64,000 nucleotides of DNA from Castellaniella daejeonensis (GCF_039523555.1 NZ_BAAAFN010000004.1:62001-126000); one strand, 5' to 3'. Numbered from the stretch's first letter, positions 45,227 to 54,253 are shown. The notes: generated from the sequence alone by a model not told the origin. Numbers and translations are program-made.

Positions 45227-45826
45227 ATGACGACAGCGCCCATCCGCCTCATCGTGGGGCTGGGCAATCCCGGCCCCGAATACGAAGCCACGCGCCACAA
45301 CGCCGGCTTCTGGCTGGCGGACCATTTCGCCGACGACCTGCGGGCCACCTTCACCCTGGAAAAACCGTTCTTTGCCTGGGTCGCGCGTGCGCGCCATGCC
45401 GGGCAGGCCGTGATCCTGGCCAAGCCCGCCACCTTCATGAACAAATCCGGCCAGGCGGTCGGCGCGCTGGCACGCTTCTACAAGCTCCAGCCCGAAGAAA
45501 TCCTGGTCCTGCACGACGAACTCGATCTGCTGCCGGGGGCGGTCAAGCTCAAGCTGGGCGGCGGCCATGCCGGCCACAACGGCCTGCGCGACATCCAGTC
45601 CGCCTTGGGCACGCCGAACTTCTGGCGCCTGCGCATCGGTATCGGCCATCCGCGCAGCCTGGGCCTGGCCCAGCAGGTGGTCAACTTCGTCCTGCATCCG
45701 CCGCGCAAGGACGACATGCCGGGCATCGAGGACGTCATCAACCGCTGCCGCGTGATCCTGCCGCAGTTGCTGGACGGCGCTTTCGATCGCGCCACCGAAC
45801 GCCTGCATCAGGCCAATCACTCCTGA
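45227..45826 (+). CDS. pth: Peptidyl-tRNA hydrolase
   Basis: Pth frees tRNA from prematurely released peptidyl-tRNA. The 199-residue protein has the family motif RLIVGLGNPGPEYEATRHNA (about residues 7-26) with the catalytic His in TRHNAGFW, the block PATFMNKSGQAVG (about 67-79), the catalytic Asp in LVLHDELDLLPG and the GGGHAGHNGLRDIQSALG segment (about 110-127). ATG 45227 gives the normal length. The next gene starts one base after the stop region and may be co-transcribed. Confidence 0.97.
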   Translation: MTTAPIRLIVGLGNPGPEYEATRHNAGFWLADHFADDLRATFTLEKPFFAWVARARHAGQAVILAKPATFMNKSGQAVGALARFYKLQPEEILVLHDELDLLPGAVKLKLGGGHAGHNGLRDIQSALGTPNFWRLRIGIGHPRSLGLAQQVVNFVLHPPRKDDMPGIEDVINRCRVILPQLLDGAFDRATERLHQANHS

Positions 45827-45827
45827 C

Positions 45828-46625
45828 ATGGCGCGCCTGCCCTTCTTCCAGCGGCCCCCCGGCCTGCCCACCATGGGCCAGGAAATCGTCGATTTCCTGC
45901 GCTTCGTGGTGCGCCCGCGCCCGGGTCCGCGTCTCGGGGGGCGGAATGCGGGGCCGGGCATGCGGGTGGATCTGCGCCTGAACGCGCCCTGGTGGCGCCT
46001 GGCCCACTGGGCCGTGCTGCTGTGGATGGTGAATGTCTTCGTCTTCGCGCCGCTGGCCCTGTCAGCGGCCGATGCGGGCGGGGCCCAACACCGGCTGGAC
46101 ATCCACAACCTGCCCTGGATGACGGCCCTGGTCTGGGCGCCGATCGTGGAAGAGCTGACCTTCCGCTACGCGCTGCGCCGTCCGGCCATGCTGTGGTGGT
46201 TCGTGCCCCTGATGGCGTCCATCCTGGTCCAGGGGGCCGGCATCGCCTCGGGCCTTCTGGCGGCGGCCGCCGCGCTGCTGGCCCTGGCACCGGCCTGGTA
46301 TCCGGTCGATCACCGCTGGCGGGCCGGCTGGCGCATGTCCTGGCGCGGCCGGAAGCTGATGCGGCGCGCCTATCCCCTGCTTTTCCATGGCGCCGCGCTG
46401 GCCTTCGCCGCCGTGCACCTGTTCAATTTTCGCCTGAACGCCATGGCGCTGGTGCTGCTGCCGCTGCTGGTGCTGCCGCAGTGGGTCACCGGCCTGGTGC
46501 TGGGCTGGATGCGCGTGCGCCGGGGCATCGGCGCCTCGATCGCCCTGCATGCCATCTTCAATGGCGGGCCGCTGCTGCTGATCGGCCTGGTGCTGCATTT
46601 TGCGCCGCAGCTTGCGGCGGGGTGA
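45828..46625 (+). CDS. CPBP-family intramembrane glutamic protease
   Basis: This 265-residue membrane protein belongs to the CAAX/Abi (CPBP) protease family. The three signature motifs are present: the EExxxR type in APIVEELTFRYALRRP (about residues 105-120), HxxxF in AAVHLFNFRLN (about 203) and FNxxxH-like HAIFNGGP near the C-terminus (about 241). There are about six membrane helices. Members include prenyl-protein type proteases, bacteriocin-immunity proteins and signalling proteases; the target here is unknown. It begins right after pth and is followed by a convergent amidase gene. Confidence 0.83.
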   Translation: MARLPFFQRPPGLPTMGQEIVDFLRFVVRPRPGPRLGGRNAGPGMRVDLRLNAPWWRLAHWAVLLWMVNVFVFAPLALSAADAGGAQHRLDIHNLPWMTALVWAPIVEELTFRYALRRPAMLWWFVPLMASILVQGAGIASGLLAAAAALLALAPAWYPVDHRWRAGWRMSWRGRKLMRRAYPLLFHGAALAFAAVHLFNFRLNAMALVLLPLLVLPQWVTGLVLGWMRVRRGIGASIALHAIFNGGPLLLIGLVLHFAPQLAAG

Positions 46626-46652
46626 GCCGCCGCCGGGGCCACCCCGTGCTGC

Positions 46653-48005
46653 TCAGCGCGCGCCCAGGATGCGCTCGATCGTCAGGCCGACGTCCAGGAT
46701 ATGTGCGTCGGTGTGCGCGGGCCCCGCGACCATCAGGCCGACCGGCGCCTCGCCCGGGGTGTGGCAGGGCAGGCTCAGGGCGCAGCCGTTCAGGAAATTG
46801 ATCAGGGTGGGATTGCGCAGGATCAGGCCGTTCGCTGCGAAATATGCCTCGTCCGAAGCCTGCAGGGATTCGATGGTCGGCGCGACCACGGGCACGGTGG
46901 GCAGCAGCAGGGCGTCGTAGCCCCGCAGCCGGTCCTCGACCGCCGCGATCCAGCGTGCGCGCCGGGCGTGCAGTTCGATGTAGTCGGCGGCGTCGATGTC
47001 GCGGCCCCGCAGGATGCGCGAAGACACCCGGGGATCGTAGCGGCCGATCTTCGCGTCCAGTGCCTCGCGGTGGACTGCGTAGGCTTCCGCGCAGACCAGG
47101 CCGCCCTTGCGGTTGATGTGCGCCAGTTCCTCGAATTCCGGGATGTCCAGCGTGTCGATGGCGATGCCCGCCGCGCGCAGCCGCCCGACCGCGGCGCCGA
47201 ACGTATTGCGCACGGTTTCGTCGGCGCCGTCCAGCACCAGGGTGTTCGCCACGGCCAGCCGCAGCCTGGCCGGCGGCGGCGCGGCCGGCAGCCGGCGGGC
47301 TTCCTCGCCCGAGAGGATGCCGTCCAGGATCGCGCAGCACGTCACCGAGGCCGCCAGGGGCCCCACCGAGTCCAGGCTCGTTGCCAGGGGGAAGGTGCCG
47401 TCGGAAGGCACCCGCGATGCCGTGGGCTTGAATCCCGTCAGCCCGCAGAATGCCGAAGGGATGCGGATCGAGCCGCCCGTATCCGTGCCCAGGGCCGCCA
47501 CTGCCATGCCGTCGGCCACCGAGACCCCCGCGCCGGAGGACGAGCCGCCCGGAATCCGGCGGCTGGCACGGTCCCAGGGGCTGCTGGGGGTGCCGTAGTG
47601 GGGATTCAGGCCCAGGCCGGAAAACGCGAACTCCGTCATGTTGGTGTGCCCGATCAGCACGGCGCCCGCCCGCGCCAGGCGCTGCACAGGCTCGGCATGG
47701 CGCCTGGCGGGGGGCTCGTCTTCCCGAACCCTGGATCCCGCGCGCGTGACCTGCCCGGCGACGTCGAACAGATCCTTGATCGAGACGGGCAGGCCTTCCA
47801 GGGGGGAGCGGGCCTGGCCGGCGGCCCGCAGCGTGTCGGATGCGCAGGCCGCGGCCAGGGCCTGTTCCGCCCAGACTGCGGTGAAGACCCGCGCGCCCTC
47901 GCCGCCAGGGTCGGCGATGCGCGCCAGGGCGGCCCGGGTCAGGTCGACGGACGTGGTTTCGCCCTTCTCCAGGGCTGCTTGCAGTTCGGTCAGGGTGGGC
48001 AACAT
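46653..48005 (-). CDS. Amidase-signature family hydrolase
   Basis: This 450-residue enzyme hydrolyses an amide or related C-N bond using the Ser-cisSer-Lys triad. The Lys is in LPVSIKDLFDVAG (about residue 76), the cis-Ser in RIPGGSSSGAGVSVADGM (about 153) and the nucleophile Ser in LGTDTGGSIRIPSAFCG (about 177). It is in the GatA-like superfamily, but it is not part of a gatCAB set, so it probably acts on a small amide. It is the last gene of the dctP-dctQ-dctM-DUF2848 unit. ATG 48005 gives a standard N-terminus; the frame stays open upstream through the next gene but that stretch is not coding in this frame. Confidence 0.88.
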   Translation of the reverse strand: MLPTLTELQAALEKGETTSVDLTRAALARIADPGGEGARVFTAVWAEQALAAACASDTLRAAGQARSPLEGLPVSIKDLFDVAGQVTRAGSRVREDEPPARRHAEPVQRLARAGAVLIGHTNMTEFAFSGLGLNPHYGTPSSPWDRASRRIPGGSSSGAGVSVADGMAVAALGTDTGGSIRIPSAFCGLTGFKPTASRVPSDGTFPLATSLDSVGPLAASVTCCAILDGILSGEEARRLPAAPPPARLRLAVANTLVLDGADETVRNTFGAAVGRLRAAGIAIDTLDIPEFEELAHINRKGGLVCAEAYAVHREALDAKIGRYDPRVSSRILRGRDIDAADYIELHARRARWIAAVEDRLRGYDALLLPTVPVVAPTIESLQASDEAYFAANGLILRNPTLINFLNGCALSLPCHTPGEAPVGLMVAGPAHTDAHILDVGLTIERILGAR

Positions 48006-48040
48006 GGTGGTTCCGGGTCTGGTTGGGCGATGCGGACGGG

Positions 48041-48727
48041 TCAGGCGACTTCGGGCAGGACTTCGACGCGGTAGGCGTGGCGGATGCTGCGGCCGAGTAC
48101 CGGATCGAACAGTTCCATCTCGAACGACGTGGATGGGCGGATGCCGCCGATGGCGGCCATGGTACCGCAGGTCATTCCGGCGCCGGCCGGCATGCCGTCC
48201 GCCCCGAAGCAGCCTTCGATCAGTTCGGCGGGCGGCCGCAGCGATGCCAGGGCGCCTTCCTGGTAGAGCACGCGCTGGCCGTCTTCTTCGATCCACGAGC
48301 GCAGGATCAGCGAGTCCCAGTGCGGCGCCACCTCGTCGAACAGCCAGGCCGCCCGCGCGACGGGCTTGACGCAGAGCTGCTTGGACAGGGCCACGCTGGT
48401 GGATTCGAGCTTGCGGTCTGTGTGATCGGATGCAAGGCTCACCAGGAGCCGGCCTTCGTGCGTGAACACGAAGACTTCGGCTTCGCCCGAAGAGTGCGGC
48501 CCCACCGCCTGCAGTTCGCCGTCCTGGCTGATCTGGTTGGCGGCGATGCGGTAGTACAGGGGGACGGCGCTGGGGCGCGGCACGCCCAGGGCGGCCAGTT
48601 CCTCGATGTGGTGCTCTATGGCCGCCAGGTCGCGGCCGGCCCAGCCGGCCACGATGCATTGGTTGATGTCCAAGGCCACGGATTGCGTGGCCGTCCGGGC
48701 GGAGATCAGGTCGAAAAACAGTTTCAT
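48041..48727 (-). CDS. DUF2848 family protein
   Basis: This 228-residue protein matches the DUF2848 family as I recall it, related in fold to fumarylacetoacetate-hydrolase-like enzymes, with no firmly assigned reaction. It begins MKLFFDLISARTATQSVALD and has SEAEVFVFT-type (GEAEVFVFTHEGRLLVSLAS), SDHTDRKLESTSVALSKQLC (about residues 95-114) and MPAGAGMTCGTMAAIGGIRP near the C-terminus. Acidic and His residues in SDHTDRKLE could bind a metal. It sits between the TRAP transporter and the amidase, so it probably acts on the transported amide or its product. Confidence 0.75.
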   Translation of the reverse strand: MKLFFDLISARTATQSVALDINQCIVAGWAGRDLAAIEHHIEELAALGVPRPSAVPLYYRIAANQISQDGELQAVGPHSSGEAEVFVFTHEGRLLVSLASDHTDRKLESTSVALSKQLCVKPVARAAWLFDEVAPHWDSLILRSWIEEDGQRVLYQEGALASLRPPAELIEGCFGADGMPAGAGMTCGTMAAIGGIRPSTSFEMELFDPVLGRSIRHAYRVEVLPEVA

Positions 48728-48756
48728 GCGGTGTTCCAGTGATGAGGTATGCGGGC

Positions 48757-50040
48757 TCAGCCGAAGACGCGCGGCACCCAGAGCGCGATGTCGGGAGCGA
48801 TCGCCAGCAGGGCAACCATGATCAGCATCATGATTACGAAGGGCAGGACGCCGACGATGACGTCGTTCATGCTGCCCGTGGTGCGCAGGCTCTGCACCAC
48901 GAACAGGTTCAGTCCGACCGGCGGGGTGATCAGCGCGCATTCGACCAGGATGATGATGACGATGCCCATCCAGACCGGATCGAATCCCAGGGCGAACATG
49001 ATGGGCGCGACGATGGGGATGGTGGTGATCATCATCGCCAGGGTTTCCATGAAGCAGCCCAGCACCAGGTAGAACAGCACCAGGATCAGCAGCATGACCA
49101 TGGGCGAGACGCCCAGGCCGCTGATGGTGTCGATCAGTGCGTTGGTCAGGCCGATGGCCGACATGATGAAGTTCAGGAAGGCCGCGCCGATCACGATGAG
49201 CATGATCATGGCCGAAGACTTCATCGTGCCTTCCAGGGCGTCGCGCAGCATCGCCCAGTTCAGGCGGCCCTGGAACAGGGCGAGCAGCAGCGCGCCGACC
49301 ACGCCCAGCGCCGCCGCCTCCGTCGGCGTGGCGATGCCGGCGTAGATCGAACCCACCACCAGCAGGAAGATGCCGATCGGCGGCACGAGTTGCGCCAGGC
49401 TGCGGATCCGGGCGCTCCACGATGCGCTGATCCGTTGGCCGCCCCATTGCGGGCGCAGGATGCAGGCGATCGCGATGGCGAGCATGAACAGCCCGGCCAG
49501 GGCCAGCCCCGGGACGATGCCCGCCAGGTAGAGCTTGGGCACCGACGTATTGGTGAGCACGCCGTAGATCACCAGGTTGATGGACGGCGGGATCAGGATG
49601 CCCAGCGTGCCGCCGGCGGCGATGCTGCCCAGGAACAGCGGGGGGTTGTAGCCCTGCTTGCGGATCTGCGGGATGGCGACGGTGCCGACGGTGGCCGCGG
49701 TGGCCACGCTGGAGCCGGATGTGGCGGCGAACAGCGCGCTTGCGCCGATGTTGGCGTGCATCAGGCCGCCGGGCAGCCACGACAGCCAGAGGCTCATGGC
49801 GCCGTACATGCTTTCGGCCATGCCCGAGCGCAGCAGGATTTCGCCCAGCAGGATGAACAGCGGGATGGCGACCATCAGGAATTCGTTGCTGGTGCTCCAG
49901 GACACCTCGCCCATGGCCTGGGTGAGCGGCAGCATCGAATACAACGGGTCCAGGATCAGGCCGAGCACGCCGAGCGCGGCGCCCACCGGGATGCTCAGGC
50001 CCAGGAGGGCCAGCAAAAGGATGAGGGCGGTGGCGATCAT
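48757..50040 (-). CDS. dctM: TRAP transporter large permease
   Basis: This 427-residue membrane protein is the transport channel of a tripartite ATP-independent periplasmic (TRAP) importer, driven by ion gradients. It has about twelve helices and the DctM family blocks ATSGSSVATAATVGTVAIPQ (about residues 109-128), GTLGILIPPSINLVIYGVL (about 148-166), TPTEAAALGVVGALLLALF and CALITPPVGLNLFVVQSL near the C-terminus. The start overlaps the small-permease stop by four bases. The substrate is likely an organic acid or amide. Confidence 0.93.
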   Translation of the reverse strand: MIATALILLLALLGLSIPVGAALGVLGLILDPLYSMLPLTQAMGEVSWSTSNEFLMVAIPLFILLGEILLRSGMAESMYGAMSLWLSWLPGGLMHANIGASALFAATSGSSVATAATVGTVAIPQIRKQGYNPPLFLGSIAAGGTLGILIPPSINLVIYGVLTNTSVPKLYLAGIVPGLALAGLFMLAIAIACILRPQWGGQRISASWSARIRSLAQLVPPIGIFLLVVGSIYAGIATPTEAAALGVVGALLLALFQGRLNWAMLRDALEGTMKSSAMIMLIVIGAAFLNFIMSAIGLTNALIDTISGLGVSPMVMLLILVLFYLVLGCFMETLAMMITTIPIVAPIMFALGFDPVWMGIVIIILVECALITPPVGLNLFVVQSLRTTGSMNDVIVGVLPFVIMMLIMVALLAIAPDIALWVPRVFG

Positions 50041-50657
50041 GATGCGTCTCCCTGGACCAGCCGCTTGCCGGCTTCGGCTTCGGCATCGGCTTCTTCCTTG
50101 GTGCTGCGCACGCCGCAGATGTCGCGCACGGTGCGCAGGTCGCCCGTCACCAGGGCGATGGTCGAGCGCAGGAGCATCAGGCCCAGCACCACGCACAGCC
50201 ACAGCAGGCCCGCCACCCACAGGGTCTGCGGAATCCACAGCGGCGTGGCGAAGGTCGTGTTGGCGGTGGACTGGTTGTCCCAGGACAGGCCGGCGACGGT
50301 GGCGGCATAGCGGGTCCAGTACACGATGAACACGCTCAGCACGACCAGTGCGAGCCAGTCGGCCAGGGCGGCGATGCGCGGCGGCAGGTACTGGTACAGC
50401 GCGTCGATGCGGATATTGGCGCGCTGCAGGGTGGCGAACGACAGGGCCCAGGAAATGCTGATGGCAAAGGCGTAGCCGGACAGCTCGTCGGCACCGCCCA
50501 GGGGCCGGCCCAGAAAGTAGCGCACCAGGACGTCGCCTGTGATGTAGAGGGCGCTGGCCAGGGTCAGGCCGCCGGCCACCCAGATGGCGGCGCGGGACAG
50601 CGCGTTCGCCTTGCGCAGCAGGCCGTCGAGCACACGGTATCGGTCGGTAGTGTTCAT
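50037..50657 (-). CDS. dctQ: TRAP transporter small permease
   Basis: This 206-residue protein is the small membrane subunit of the TRAP importer. It has four hydrophobic helices (about residues 23-45, 63-80, 100-118 and 152-172) and the DctQ-like ADELSGYAFAISISWALSFA block with the following LQRANIRIDAL. ATG 50657 lies six bases before the assembly gap, so the distance to dctP, the ribosome site and any sequence lost in the gap cannot be judged. Confidence 0.88.
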   Translation of the reverse strand: MNTTDRYRVLDGLLRKANALSRAAIWVAGGLTLASALYITGDVLVRYFLGRPLGGADELSGYAFAISISWALSFATLQRANIRIDALYQYLPPRIAALADWLALVVLSVFIVYWTRYAATVAGLSWDNQSTANTTFATPLWIPQTLWVAGLLWLCVVLGLMLLRSTIALVTGDLRTVRDICGVRSTKEEADAEAEAGKRLVQGDAS

Positions 50658-50663
50658 GATGTG

Positions 50664-50693
50664 NNNNNNNNNNNNNNNNNNNNNNNNNNNNNN
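50664..50693. other. Assembly gap (30 Ns)
   Basis: Thirty undetermined bases lie between the dctQ start and the dctP stop. The number may be a placeholder. The two genes agree in strand and function, so the join is plausible, but bases or a small gene could be missing. Confidence 1.
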
Positions 50694-50733
50694 CCGGCCG
50701 CGGGGCTGGGGACGCGGCACGGGCCGCGGCCGC

Positions 50734-51792
50734 CTACTTGGACGCGGTGATGCCCACGATCTTGCCGATCGTGTCGTTGAAGTCCTGCACGCACTGCGCG
50801 GAGCAGCGCGCGGCCCATTTGGGCACGATGGTTTCGGACAGGACCTTCTTGAGCAGCGCCTGGTCGGCTTCGGAAGGCTGGACCAGCGTCATCTTGCCCT
50901 TGACCGGCTGCTTGCAGCTGTCGGCGCCGGTGTTGCAGTCGTAGCCCTGCTGCGTTTCGGCGGCGGCGTCGGCCCAGATCTTCTCGAACATCACATCCAG
51001 GTTCTTCTGCAGGAAATCCCGGACCTTGGGATCGAGCTTGTTCCAGTACGCCTTGTTGGCGGCGTGGATCTGCTGGTTCCAGTTGATCGGCAGGGCGTAC
51101 AGGTGCGTGCTGACTTCGTACCACTTGGCCGAGTAGCCCGACATCGAGCCGGTGATGGCGCAGTCGACCACGCCGTTCTGCAGGGCAGGCACGACTTCGC
51201 CGAAGGGCAGGGTCACGCTGCTGCCGCCGAAGGCCTCGACGAACTCGGCCTGGGTGCGGCTGCTGGTGCGCACCTTCTTGCCCTTGAGATCGGCCAGGCC
51301 GTTCATGGCGCCGTTGCAGAACAGCACCTGCGCCGGGTAGGACGAGAAGCCGAGCACCTTGATGTTCTGCTTGTCGTAGAAAGCCTCGTAGGCGGGCTTG
51401 TAGGCGTCGGTCACCTGCTTGGCGATCGCGGCGGTGGGCGCCAGGCCGGCCAGGTCGATGGCCTCGTTGATGGGATTGTCGCTGGCGAAGTAGGCCAGGG
51501 TCGATGTGCCGACCGGGATCACGCCCTGGGACATCAGGCGCAGCATTTCGGGGCCCTTCAGGCCCATTTCATTGAAGCCCTTGATGGTGGCCGTGACCTG
51601 CCCGTTCGACAGCTCGGGCACGGTCTTGGTCCAGAAGGGCTGCTCGAAGTTCTGATAGAGCGTCAGGTTGCTGAGCGCGCCCGCGACCTGGATCTGGGTC
51701 TTGGGCAGGCCGTCCACCTTGTCCTGCGCGACGGCGGGGGAGGCGAGCAGGACGGCGCCTGCAGTCAGCGTGATGGTAGCCAGGTGCTTCAT
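50734..51792 (-). CDS. dctP: TRAP transporter substrate-binding protein
   Basis: This 352-residue periplasmic protein binds the substrate of the TRAP importer. The signal peptide is clear (MKHLATITLTAGAVLLASPA, cleaved at AVA-QD). Family marks are GPEMLRLMSQGVIPVGTSTL (about residues 80-99), LADLKGKKVRTSSRTQAEFV with the Arg that usually binds the carboxylate, and LPFGEVVPALQNGVVDCAIT. Four Cys in the C-terminal third (CNTGADSC and CSAQC) may form disulphides, which is not general in the family. A binding-site-like palindrome lies 75 bases upstream, and a LysR gene is next, pointing in the same direction. Confidence 0.92.
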   Translation of the reverse strand: MKHLATITLTAGAVLLASPAVAQDKVDGLPKTQIQVAGALSNLTLYQNFEQPFWTKTVPELSNGQVTATIKGFNEMGLKGPEMLRLMSQGVIPVGTSTLAYFASDNPINEAIDLAGLAPTAAIAKQVTDAYKPAYEAFYDKQNIKVLGFSSYPAQVLFCNGAMNGLADLKGKKVRTSSRTQAEFVEAFGGSSVTLPFGEVVPALQNGVVDCAITGSMSGYSAKWYEVSTHLYALPINWNQQIHAANKAYWNKLDPKVRDFLQKNLDVMFEKIWADAAAETQQGYDCNTGADSCKQPVKGKMTLVQPSEADQALLKKVLSETIVPKWAARCSAQCVQDFNDTIGKIVGITASK

Positions 51793-51866
51793 GGGGTCTC
51801 CTCGGGATGTCGAGTGCATTGAGTGGATGACACCCCCTGATTGCAGCGTGGCGGGCATGGTTGCGT

Positions 51867-51881
51867 CCAATTATCAATTGG
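51867..51881. promoter_or_regulatory. Palindrome between lysR-type gene and dctP
   Basis: CCAATT (51867-51872) and AATTGG (51876-51881) form a perfect inverted repeat around ATC, with GGGCATG (51853-51859) and CATGCCC (51882-51888) flanking it. The 202-base gap 51793-51994 has no gene and is A+T-rich near 51890-51990. It probably holds the dctP promoter and a regulator site; nothing else is visible there. Confidence 0.45.
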
Positions 51882-51994
51882 CATGCCCGGTCATAATGAA
51901 TTCTTATCGACCAGGAGAAAACCATTGTTTTATATGGGGTTGATGGCTTATTCCTAGATTCGATATGAATACCTTACAGGTAGCTGAATAAGGG

Positions 51995-52897
51995 TTATCC
52001 CTGATTATCGCGCGCTCCTGCCTTGCGTGCGATCTCCTGTGCCAGCCGTGCGACGGTCAGGGCCGTGTGGCTGTCGGGCGTGTCCAGCCAGCAGGCGTGG
52101 AAGTCGATGTCGGGCAGCGTGGTGTCGGTGCGCAGGATGCACAGCTTGCCCTGCGCCAGTTCCTCGGCGATCACGGCCGGCGCGATCACGCAGGGCCCCA
52201 TGCCGTGGCGCGCCATGTGGACGATGGTGCTGAGCGATGCGCTGCCGTACAGGCGGGGTTCCTTGATTCCCGCGTCCTGCAGGATGCGCTTGACCGCGTG
52301 GTGCGGGACGCTGGCCGGCGGATAGGTGATGATGGGATAGGCCGCCAGTTCCCCCGCCTTGACGGTGCGGCCATGCAGGCGCAGGCTGGGGCTGGCGATC
52401 CAGGCCAGGGAATAGTCCCAGAGGTGCAGGCTGTGTTCGCGCGGATCCTGGGACGTACCCACCAGCATGGCCAGGTCGATCTGGTGCGAAAACAATTGCG
52501 AACGCAGGACGTGGCTGGTGTCCACCTGCAGCTCCACCACCAGCGCCGGGTGCCGCTGGTGAAGCCGCTCGAGCAGCTCGGGCAGCCAGGTGTGCACCAG
52601 GGTCTCGGCCACACCCAGGCGGAACAGGCCGCGGATCGGCGATGCCTGCCGGGCGGCCGTCAGCATCTCGGTGCGCATGTCGATGATGCGGCGGGCGTGG
52701 GACAGCAGCTCCTGGCCTTTTTCCGTCAGCTTGATGCCGCGCGCGCTGCGCTCGAACAGCCGCACGGACAGCGACGATTCCAGCGCCGCGATGCGCTGCG
52801 AGATCGCCGGCTGCGTGGTGTGGAGCTTTTCCGCGGCGATCCTGAAGCTCTCGACCTCGGCGACCCACACGAAGGCTTCGATATGCTTGAAATCCAT
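51995..52897 (-). CDS. LysR-family transcriptional regulator
   Basis: This 300-residue regulator has an N-terminal helix-turn-helix (about residues 1-60, with SFRIAAEKLHTTQPAISQRI) and a two-lobed ligand-binding domain (about 90-295). It lies upstream of, and points in the same direction as, dctP, so it is a candidate regulator of the TRAP/amidase operon, although LysR genes are more often divergent from their target. The inducer is probably the imported compound. It is divergent from ychF, with 124 bases between the starts. Confidence 0.92.
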   Translation of the reverse strand: MDFKHIEAFVWVAEVESFRIAAEKLHTTQPAISQRIAALESSLSVRLFERSARGIKLTEKGQELLSHARRIIDMRTEMLTAARQASPIRGLFRLGVAETLVHTWLPELLERLHQRHPALVVELQVDTSHVLRSQLFSHQIDLAMLVGTSQDPREHSLHLWDYSLAWIASPSLRLHGRTVKAGELAAYPIITYPPASVPHHAVKRILQDAGIKEPRLYGSASLSTIVHMARHGMGPCVIAPAVIAEELAQGKLCILRTDTTLPDIDFHACWLDTPDSHTALTVARLAQEIARKAGARDNQG

Positions 52898-53021
52898 GAT
52901 TGGGCGAGGTGGGAAGCGTCTACCCGCAAGCGGGGGAGGATGTCAATGGGCGGGGTACAATCGCAGTTTCCCCAGGATGGGCCCCGGGCCCGCCTTCCGA
53001 TACACAAGGATAATCGAATTC

Positions 53022-54113
53022 ATGGCACTGCAATGCGGCATCGTTGGCTTGCCCAACGTCGGCAAATCCACTCTCTTCAACGCCCTGACCAAGGCCGGCA
53101 TCGCGGCGGAAAACTATCCCTTCTGCACCATCGAGCCCAATGTCGGCGTGGTCGAGGTGCCGGATCCGCGTCTGGCGCAGCTGGCCACCATCGTCAAGCC
53201 TGAGCGCATCGTGCCCGCCGTGGTCGAATTCGTGGACATCGCCGGCCTGGTGGCGGGCGCGTCCAAGGGCGAAGGCCTGGGCAACCAGTTCCTGGCCAAT
53301 ATCCGCGAGACCGACGCCATCGTCCACGTCGTGCGCTGCTTCGAGGACGAGAACGTCGTCCACGTGGCCGGCCGCGTCGATCCCGTGTCCGACATCGAGG
53401 TCATCAACACCGAACTCGCCCTGGCCGACCTGGCCACTGCCGACAAGGCCCTGCAGAAGAACCGCAAGCTGGCCAATTCAGGCGACAAGGAAGCCATCCG
53501 ACTGGTGGCCTTGCTGGAACGCATCGTGGCCGTGCTGGACCAGGGCAAGTCCGTGCGCAACCTGGGCCTGGACGAAGATGAGCAGGCCTTGATCAAGGGC
53601 TACTGCTTCATCACCGCCAAGCGCGCCATGTACGTTGCCAACGTCAAGGACGATGGCTTCACGGACAACCCGCACCTGAAGGCGGTGCAGGACTATGCGG
53701 CGGCGGAGCATGCCCCCGTGGTCGCCGTCTGCGCCGCCATCGAGGCCGAGATCGCCGACCTGGACGAAGAGGACAAGGCCGTCTTCCTGGAAGACATGGG
53801 CATGACCGAACCCGGCCTGGACCGCGTCATCCGCGCCGGCTACCAGCTGCTGGGCCTGCAGACCTACTTCACCGCGGGCGTGAAGGAAGTCCGCGCCTGG
53901 ACGATTCCCGTCGGCGCCACCGCTCCCCAGGCAGCCGGCGTCATCCACACCGACTTCGAACGCGGCTTCATCCGCGCCCAGACCATCGGCTTCGAGGACT
54001 TCATCGCCTGCAAGGGCGAGCAGGGGGCGAAGGAAGCCGGAAAGATGCGGGCGGAAGGCAAGGAATACGTGGTGAAGGACGGGGACGTGATGAATTTCCT
54101 GTTCAACGTCTGA
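53022..54113 (+). CDS. ychF: Redox-regulated ATPase/GTPase YchF
   Basis: YchF (OLA1) is an Obg-related nucleotide hydrolase that prefers ATP and associates with ribosomes. The 363-residue protein has the G1 motif CGIVGLPNVGKSTLFNALTK (about residues 5-24), the G3 region VEFVDIAGLVAGASKGEGLG (about 67-86) and the C-terminal TGS domain ending IKDGDVMNF-type sequence (VVKDGDVMNFLFNV). A YchF-typical coiled-coil insert is present in the middle. The gene ends with a terminator at 54175; directly after it the genomic island begins. Confidence 0.97.
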   Translation: MALQCGIVGLPNVGKSTLFNALTKAGIAAENYPFCTIEPNVGVVEVPDPRLAQLATIVKPERIVPAVVEFVDIAGLVAGASKGEGLGNQFLANIRETDAIVHVVRCFEDENVVHVAGRVDPVSDIEVINTELALADLATADKALQKNRKLANSGDKEAIRLVALLERIVAVLDQGKSVRNLGLDEDEQALIKGYCFITAKRAMYVANVKDDGFTDNPHLKAVQDYAAAEHAPVVAVCAAIEAEIADLDEEDKAVFLEDMGMTEPGLDRVIRAGYQLLGLQTYFTAGVKEVRAWTIPVGATAPQAAGVIHTDFERGFIRAQTIGFEDFIACKGEQGAKEAGKMRAEGKEYVVKDGDVMNFLFNV

Positions 54114-54174
54114 GCCAAGCAGACCATTTCTCAGGGTTTCACAAGATTGCTTTGAAGCTCTGAAACAACGCTAG

Positions 54175-54198
54175 AGCCCCGGTAAATCCGGGGCTTTT
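54175..54198 (+). terminator. Terminator after ychF
   Basis: GCCCCGG (54176-54182) pairs with CCGGGGC (54188-54194) around TAAAT and is followed by TTTT. It ends ychF and marks the edge of the core chromosome on this side. Confidence 0.88.
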
Positions 54199-54253
54199 CG
54201 TTTCTATGGCTTGCATGCGATTACTCGACCTTGCCCGCGGAAAGTGACTACGT

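Noticed and set aside
46653..48005. GatA subunit of Glu-tRNA(Gln) amidotransferase.
   Set aside because: No gatB or gatC adjoins it, and it belongs to a TRAP transporter operon.
46653..48815. A 720-codon minus-strand frame suggesting a fusion of another protein with the amidase.
   Set aside because: The amidase has a normal start at 48005; the upstream part lies on the DUF2848 gene in another frame and has no family features.
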